A stretch of 64,000 bases of DNA from Rhizaria sp. SCN 62-66. Lineage: Eukaryota > Rhizaria, unplaced. The stretch covers positions 1 through 64,000 of the forward strand of contig MEDY01000014.1 of assembly GCA_001724265.1 (NCBI GenBank), given 5' to 3'. Position 1 is the first letter of the stretch, and every line of letters begins with the position of its first letter. This document shows, piece after piece, positions 63,201 to 64,000 of the stretch. A model generated the notes under the pieces. The model saw only the letters and a list, made by a program, of their open reading frames with translations. It was not told where the DNA came from and did no database searches. A program made the translations under genes and the position numbers.

Positions 63201-64000
63201 TTGTTGTTGTGGCCAGCGCTGACTGCACTTGGAGCAGCGAGCGTAGTGGCGCTAGAGCTAATGCGCTTGCGCCCACGTGCAGCAGCCGCAGTCCCCTTGT
63301 TAGCGCCGCCCGCGGTCTTGGCGGTCGTCGCGGCAACGTACGGGGTCGCTGTCATCGCCGCGCCGCCGCCGGAGTGGCCGTGAGCCGCCGAGTGACCGTG
63401 AGCAGCGGCGACAGAGAGGTGGTCCCCGTCGCCATGTAAGTACCCGCCGTCGCTGTGTGCGCCGTTCCCCATCGCCGGCGTGGCCGCAGTGACTGTGAGC
63501 ACGGGCGCGCGCCCCGGTGTCGCGACACCAGCACTGTCGCTGCCGCTATTAGCGCTGACGTTTGTGGCGGTTGTGGTGCGACGGCGGCGGCGTGCAAGGC
63601 CGAGACCGAGCTTTGTCTTGCTCACTGTCATCACGGCCTCAGACTCCGCCTCATCAGCCGCCGCCGCAGCAGCAGCAGTGCTGGACTCGTCGACGCCAGC
63701 GCCACCTCGACTCGCGCGCTGGGGATTGCTCCCAGTCGCGCCCGCGGACGGTGGCCGAGCCACCACGGCGGCGGCCGCTGCAGCGGTAACGGCGGCGGCG
63801 GACGCGGCGGCAGCGGCCGAGAACGATGACGGCAGCGCAAAGAGCGGGTTCGGCGTCGAAGCCAGCCCCGCGCCGCCAGCGCCCGGGGTCGCGCCGCCGA
63901 TGCTGCTCCTCGCGCCGCCCCTGTCCGCAGTCGCCGCGGCACCACTACCACTGCCACTGCCGGCCCCTGCGTTGGCGCCGTTGTTGTTGGCGAGGCTGAC
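60215..64000 (-). CDS. Auxilin-like C-terminal J-domain protein, 5' end off the window, in-frame TAG
   Basis: At least 1260 codons, open at the right edge. From 64000 down to 61598 the frame encodes Ala/Ser/Gly/Asp-rich disordered sequence (STPNPLFALPSSF, N7 tract near 63188, basic RRRR patches, VAAAHGHSAAHGHS, a D8 run). TAG stands at 61597-61595. In the same frame the sequence continues as His/Tyr/Gln-rich (YAEYVQHQGHEQYQQ), then a Glu/Arg/Ala/Gln coiled coil (RERERALERERAL). It ends in a J-domain with the catalytic HPDK (60299-60310) in VVRKHLLKISVPLHPDK and a last helix FMVLQEVLQALD, then TGA. A J-domain at the extreme C-terminus with this HPDK context is like auxilin, which recruits Hsp70 to uncoat clathrin vesicles; no clathrin-box motif is obvious, so the role is tentative. 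The first ATG after the TAG is only at 61126, so two separate genes are unlikely. Confidence 0.75.
61595..61597 (-). other. In-frame TAG inside the J-domain gene
   Basis: Minus-strand reading: ...AQYAHGQYVHS, TAG, HCHAHGHGHGHGGVYAEYVQ. The unusual His/Tyr/Gly composition is the same on both sides and the frame is unchanged. A GT-AG intron of a length divisible by three cannot be drawn here. The codon is sense, a read-through stop, a nonsense mutation or an error. Confidence 0.8.

Overview
This window is nuclear DNA from a GC-rich eukaryotic protist. The evidence is spliceosomal introns with GT-AG ends, large single-exon genes separated by AT-rich spacers, and eukaryote-only proteins: dynamitin of dynactin, a P5B ATPase, a complex I assembly methyltransferase with a mitochondrial presequence, a peroxisomal acyl-CoA synthetase, and an MCTP-like membrane anchor. 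I cannot name the lineage. Coding DNA is very GC-rich. Most proteins carry long Ala/Ser/Pro/Gln/His-rich insertions that make them two to five times longer than their relatives. The boundary between GC-rich coding and AT-rich spacer is visible by eye and guided the calls.

Layout, left to right. A 3'-truncated Ala-rich coiled-coil gene (-) runs off the left edge. An oxalyl-CoA-synthetase-like PCS60/AAE3 gene (+, 2 exons) follows. Next is a 6.7 kb gene (-) for a protein with five START lipid-binding domains, a C2-like domain and an MCTP-type membrane module. Then come a small secreted-type protein (+, 2 exons), a Pro/Ala/Val-rich protein (-), dynamitin DCTN2 (+), a small coiled-coil protein (+, 2 exons), a large disordered polyglutamine protein (+, with a frame break) and NDUFAF7 (+). 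After these lie an alpha-carbonic anhydrase inflated to 1520 residues (-), a 2948-residue Ala-rich coiled-coil protein (-), an ATP13A-type P5B ATPase (+), an N-myristoylated-type EF-hand protein of 1564 residues (-), a small one-TM protein (-), an ETNPPL/PHYKPL-like PLP phospho-lyase (+, 3 exons), and an auxilin-like J-domain protein (-) whose 5' end runs off the right edge.

There is no operon logic. Genes are independently transcribed, often in divergent or convergent pairs. Themes recur: lipid and membrane-contact biology (multi-START protein, ethanolamine-phosphate lyase, P5B ATPase), vesicle and motor traffic (dynamitin, J-protein), organelle metabolism (PCS60, NDUFAF7), and calcium or bicarbonate handling.

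The most interesting signals are four. (1) The J-domain gene has an in-frame TAG inside an otherwise continuous reading frame, while all 15 stop codons that can be read in the window are TAA (7) or TGA (8) and none is TAG. TAG may therefore be a sense codon here. (2) The 5xSTART-C2-MCTP architecture looks like a new lipid-transfer tether. (3) A Cys/His cluster is inserted in the P5B ATPase nucleotide-binding region. (4) A short motif around E-S-V-x-H occurs five times in the giant coiled-coil protein. No tRNA, rRNA, CRISPR array or transposon was recognised.
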